From contig DGRP01000140.1 in the NCBI GenBank assembly GCA_002391065.1, positions 2,502-10,113 of the forward strand: a stretch of DNA of 7,612 bases. Direction: 5' to 3'. Below are positions 6,154 through 7,612 of the stretch, piece after piece. Source of the stretch: Ruminococcus sp. UBA4385. GTDB taxonomy: Bacteria > Bacillota_A > Clostridia > Oscillospirales > Ruminococcaceae. The notes beneath the pieces are model-generated. The model saw only the letters and a program-made list of their open reading frames with translations. It was not told the origin of the DNA and made no database searches. The number at the start of each line of letters is the position of its first letter. Position 1 is the stretch's first letter. Position numbers and translations under genes: made by a program.

Positions 6154-6606
6154 ATGCTTGATATAGGAACAAAAGCGCCCGATTTTACTCTGCCCGACCA
6201 GAACGGAGCAGAGCACTCCCTGAGTGATTACAGAGGTCAGAAGGTTGTGCTGTATTTTTACCCTCGTGACAACACGGCAGGCTGTACTAAGCAGGCCTGC
6301 GGTTATGCGGAGCTTTATCCGCAGTTTAAGGAGAAAGGTGCTGTGGTAATAGGCATCAGCAAGGACAGCGTGGCGTCTCATAAAAAGTTTGAGGAGAAGT
6401 ACGGTCTGCCGTTTACACTTTTGTCTGATACGGAGCGCAAGGTCATTGAAGCCTACGGAGTATGGCAGGAGAAAAAGAACTACGGCAAGGTGTCTATGGG
6501 TGTAGTCAGAACAACATATCTTATAGATGAGAACGGAATTATAATCAGGGCGCAGGAAAAGGTAAAAACTGCCGACGATCCTGCAAACAGCCTGAACTTT
6601 ATATAA
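6154..6606 (+). CDS. bcp: Thiol peroxidase, Bcp/PrxQ-type peroxiredoxin
   Basis: This 150-residue protein reduces hydrogen peroxide and organic hydroperoxides in the cytoplasm at the expense of thioredoxin-like donors. It has the thioredoxin-fold opening GTKAPDFTLPDQNG (5-18). The active site YFYPRDNTAGCTKQAC (34-49) carries peroxidatic C44 and resolving C49, the atypical two-cysteine arrangement of BCP/PrxQ enzymes (E. coli C45/C50). The conserved arginine in the VVRTTYLID strand supports the active site. Length is standard and both cysteines are present, so the enzyme should be active. It begins two bases after the SdpI-family stop, and its TAA overlaps the start of the hslO ribosome binding site, so it lies inside the operon beside another redox-stress gene. 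Confidence 0.96.
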   Translation: MLDIGTKAPDFTLPDQNGAEHSLSDYRGQKVVLYFYPRDNTAGCTKQACGYAELYPQFKEKGAVVIGISKDSVASHKKFEEKYGLPFTLLSDTERKVIEAYGVWQEKKNYGKVSMGVVRTTYLIDENGIIIRAQEKVKTADDPANSLNFI

Positions 6607-6618
6607 AGGAAGAGAACA

Positions 6619-7503
6619 ATGGGTAGAATAATCAGAACGATAAGCAAAGACGCATCTGTGGTGTGCTCGGCTATTGAGGGCAAAGACATAGTGTCAAGAA
6701 TTGAGGAGATACACAAGACCTCGGCGGTGGTGACGGCAGGCCTTGGCAGACTAGCCATGGCGACATCACTCTTAGGCTTCGGGCTTAAAGGCGAGAAGGA
6801 CAGCGTAACTGTCAGAATGGCAGGCGACGGCCCTACGGGTGCGCTTATCTGTGTGGCTGACAGCTTCGGAAATGTAAAGGCTTATGTGCAGAACCCTGTG
6901 GTTGAGATACCTCTGAATGACAAGGGTAAGCTTGATGTAAAAGGTGCTGTCGGAATGAACGGAACGCTGAGCGTTGTCAAGGATCTCGGACTTAAAGAGC
7001 CTTACTGCGGACAGGTGCCAATAGTTTCGGGCGAGGTGGCTGAGGACATCACAAGCTATCTGGCTCTGAGTGAGCAGATACCGAGTGTATGCGCTCTCGG
7101 TGTGCTTGTGAATCCCGACCTGACGGTGAATTGTGCGGGCGGTTTTCTGATACAGCTTCTGCCGTTTGCACCTGAAGAGGCTATCGACACTATCGAAAAG
7201 AATATCAACAATATGAAGTCGGTAACGGAAATGCTGTCAGAGGGTATGACTGTTGAGCAGATAGCAATGAAGGGTCTTGAGGGCTTGGAGCCGAATGTGC
7301 TTGATGACTTTGAGGTAAGCTATAAATGCGATTGTTCAAGGGCAAGGGTTGAGAAAGCGCTTGTATCTCTCGGAAAGGCGGATCTTGATGATCTGGTCAG
7401 GGACGGCGGAACAGAGGTGAACTGTCAGTTCTGCGAGAAAAAGTACCATTTCACTCCTGCGGAGATTACAAGACTCGCAGAAGAAGCGATGAAAAAGCCT
7501 TAA
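6619..7503 (+). CDS. hslO: Redox-regulated holdase chaperone Hsp33
   Basis: This 294-residue cytoplasmic chaperone is activated by oxidation. The N-terminal core (about 1-230) shows the family's TAGLGRLAMATSLLG (39-53), GPTGALICVAD (72-82) and VVKDLGLKEPY-like (140s) segments. The C-terminal redox switch keeps all four zinc-binding cysteines, C237-x-C239 and C269-x2-C272. Under oxidation these form disulfides, release zinc and unfold the linker to expose client-binding surface. Length is typical and no key residue is missing. AGGA (6607-6610) lies eight bases before ATG 6619 and only 12 bases separate it from bcp. Pairing of a peroxidase with Hsp33 suggests joint expression under peroxide or HOCl stress. 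No clear intrinsic terminator follows; 7504-7536 is A/T-rich. Confidence 0.97.
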   Translation: MGRIIRTISKDASVVCSAIEGKDIVSRIEEIHKTSAVVTAGLGRLAMATSLLGFGLKGEKDSVTVRMAGDGPTGALICVADSFGNVKAYVQNPVVEIPLNDKGKLDVKGAVGMNGTLSVVKDLGLKEPYCGQVPIVSGEVAEDITSYLALSEQIPSVCALGVLVNPDLTVNCAGGFLIQLLPFAPEEAIDTIEKNINNMKSVTEMLSEGMTVEQIAMKGLEGLEPNVLDDFEVSYKCDCSRARVEKALVSLGKADLDDLVRDGGTEVNCQFCEKKYHFTPAEITRLAEEAMKKP

Positions 7504-7515
7504 AAAAATGTTCAT

Positions 7516-7532
7516 AAAGAAATTTTGCAAAA
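7516..7532 (+). promoter_or_regulatory. UP-element-like A/T tract upstream of the tRNA promoter
   Basis: AAAGAAATTTTGCAAAA matches my recollection of the full UP element consensus (AAAWWTWTTTTNNAAAA) at all but two positions. It is set four bases before the -35 box, the expected spacing for contact with the RNA polymerase alpha C-terminal domains. Part of it (7522-7533) is also the perfect palindrome ATTTTGCAAAAT. Confidence 0.55.
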
Positions 7533-7536
7533 TCCC

Positions 7537-7565
7537 TTGACAAATAATGTGGGATAGTGTATAAT
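7537..7565 (+). promoter_or_regulatory. Consensus promoter of a tRNA gene or cluster
   Basis: TTGACA (7537-7542) and TATAAT (7560-7565) are both perfect and are separated by exactly 17 bp. Transcription should begin near 7572, about 18 bases before the tRNA. The fully consensus sequence is what is expected for stable RNA genes. Confidence 0.93.
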
Positions 7566-7567
7566 AT

Positions 7568-7589
7568 ATATCGTCGCAAATGACGATAT
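7568..7589 (+). promoter_or_regulatory. Perfect inverted repeat abutting the tRNA 5' end
   Basis: ATATCGTC (7568-7575) pairs exactly with GACGATAT (7582-7589) across a six-base loop. The repeat spans the predicted transcription start and ends directly at tRNA base 1. In RNA at least the CGTC/GACG part would form a leader hairpin next to the RNase P cut site; in DNA it could be an operator. Confidence 0.5.
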
Positions 7590-7612
7590 GGGAGTTTAGC
7601 TCAGCTGGGAGA
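7590..7612 (+). tRNA. 5' end of a tRNA gene, most like tRNA-Val (truncated by the window)
   Basis: GGGAGTT (bases 1-7 of the acceptor arm) is followed by T8, A9, the D-stem GCTC (10-13) and the D-loop AGCTGGGA (14-21). The window ends at base 23, inside the second D-stem strand. The D-arm is canonical. The GGGAGTT acceptor strand with this D-arm resembles tRNA-Val of clostridia from memory. The anticodon lies outside the window, so the amino acid is only a guess; the tRNA identity itself is secure. Confidence 0.85.

Overview
The window looks like a chromosomal housekeeping region from a low-to-moderate GC Gram-positive anaerobe. The likely group is Clostridia, and a Ruminococcus-like member of the Oscillospiraceae is my best guess. 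The grounds are strong AGGAGG-type ribosome binding sites, the lon-ysxC gene pair and a YerC-type TrpR-like protein known from Firmicutes. The codon mixture is also typical of that family. All convincing genes are on the plus strand, and I see no mobile element, CRISPR array or obvious horizontal insert.

Layout. (1) Positions 1-121 are an unassigned leading edge. (2) A consensus promoter at 122-150 drives rpsF-ssb-rpsR (205-1327), which encodes ribosomal protein S6, single-stranded DNA binding protein and S18, and ends in a strong intrinsic terminator (1341-1371). (3) An extended -10 promoter (1399-1427), whose -10 box lies inside a perfect 15-bp palindrome, drives lon and the translationally coupled ysxC/engB GTPase (1477-4624). 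(4) A third promoter (4666-4694), flanked by repeated CTTTACATT elements, precedes a tight five-gene run (4752-7503). These genes encode a TrpR/YerC-like regulator, a SAM methyltransferase, an SdpI-family small membrane protein, a Bcp-type thiol peroxidase and the redox chaperone Hsp33. (5) At the right edge a textbook promoter with an UP-like A/T element drives a tRNA gene cut by the window end, most like tRNA-Val.

How the genes fit together. The first operon supplies translation and replication parts. The second pairs protein quality control with ribosome large-subunit assembly. The third is a candidate regulator-led unit whose last two genes both handle oxidative stress (peroxide removal and a thiol-switch holdase). 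No wholly new system is evident. The best leads are regulatory: the lon palindrome, the repeats before the TrpR-like gene, and the tRNA promoter and leader hairpin. There is also a long acidic tail on the YsxC GTPase and an orphan SdpI-like protein inside a housekeeping operon.
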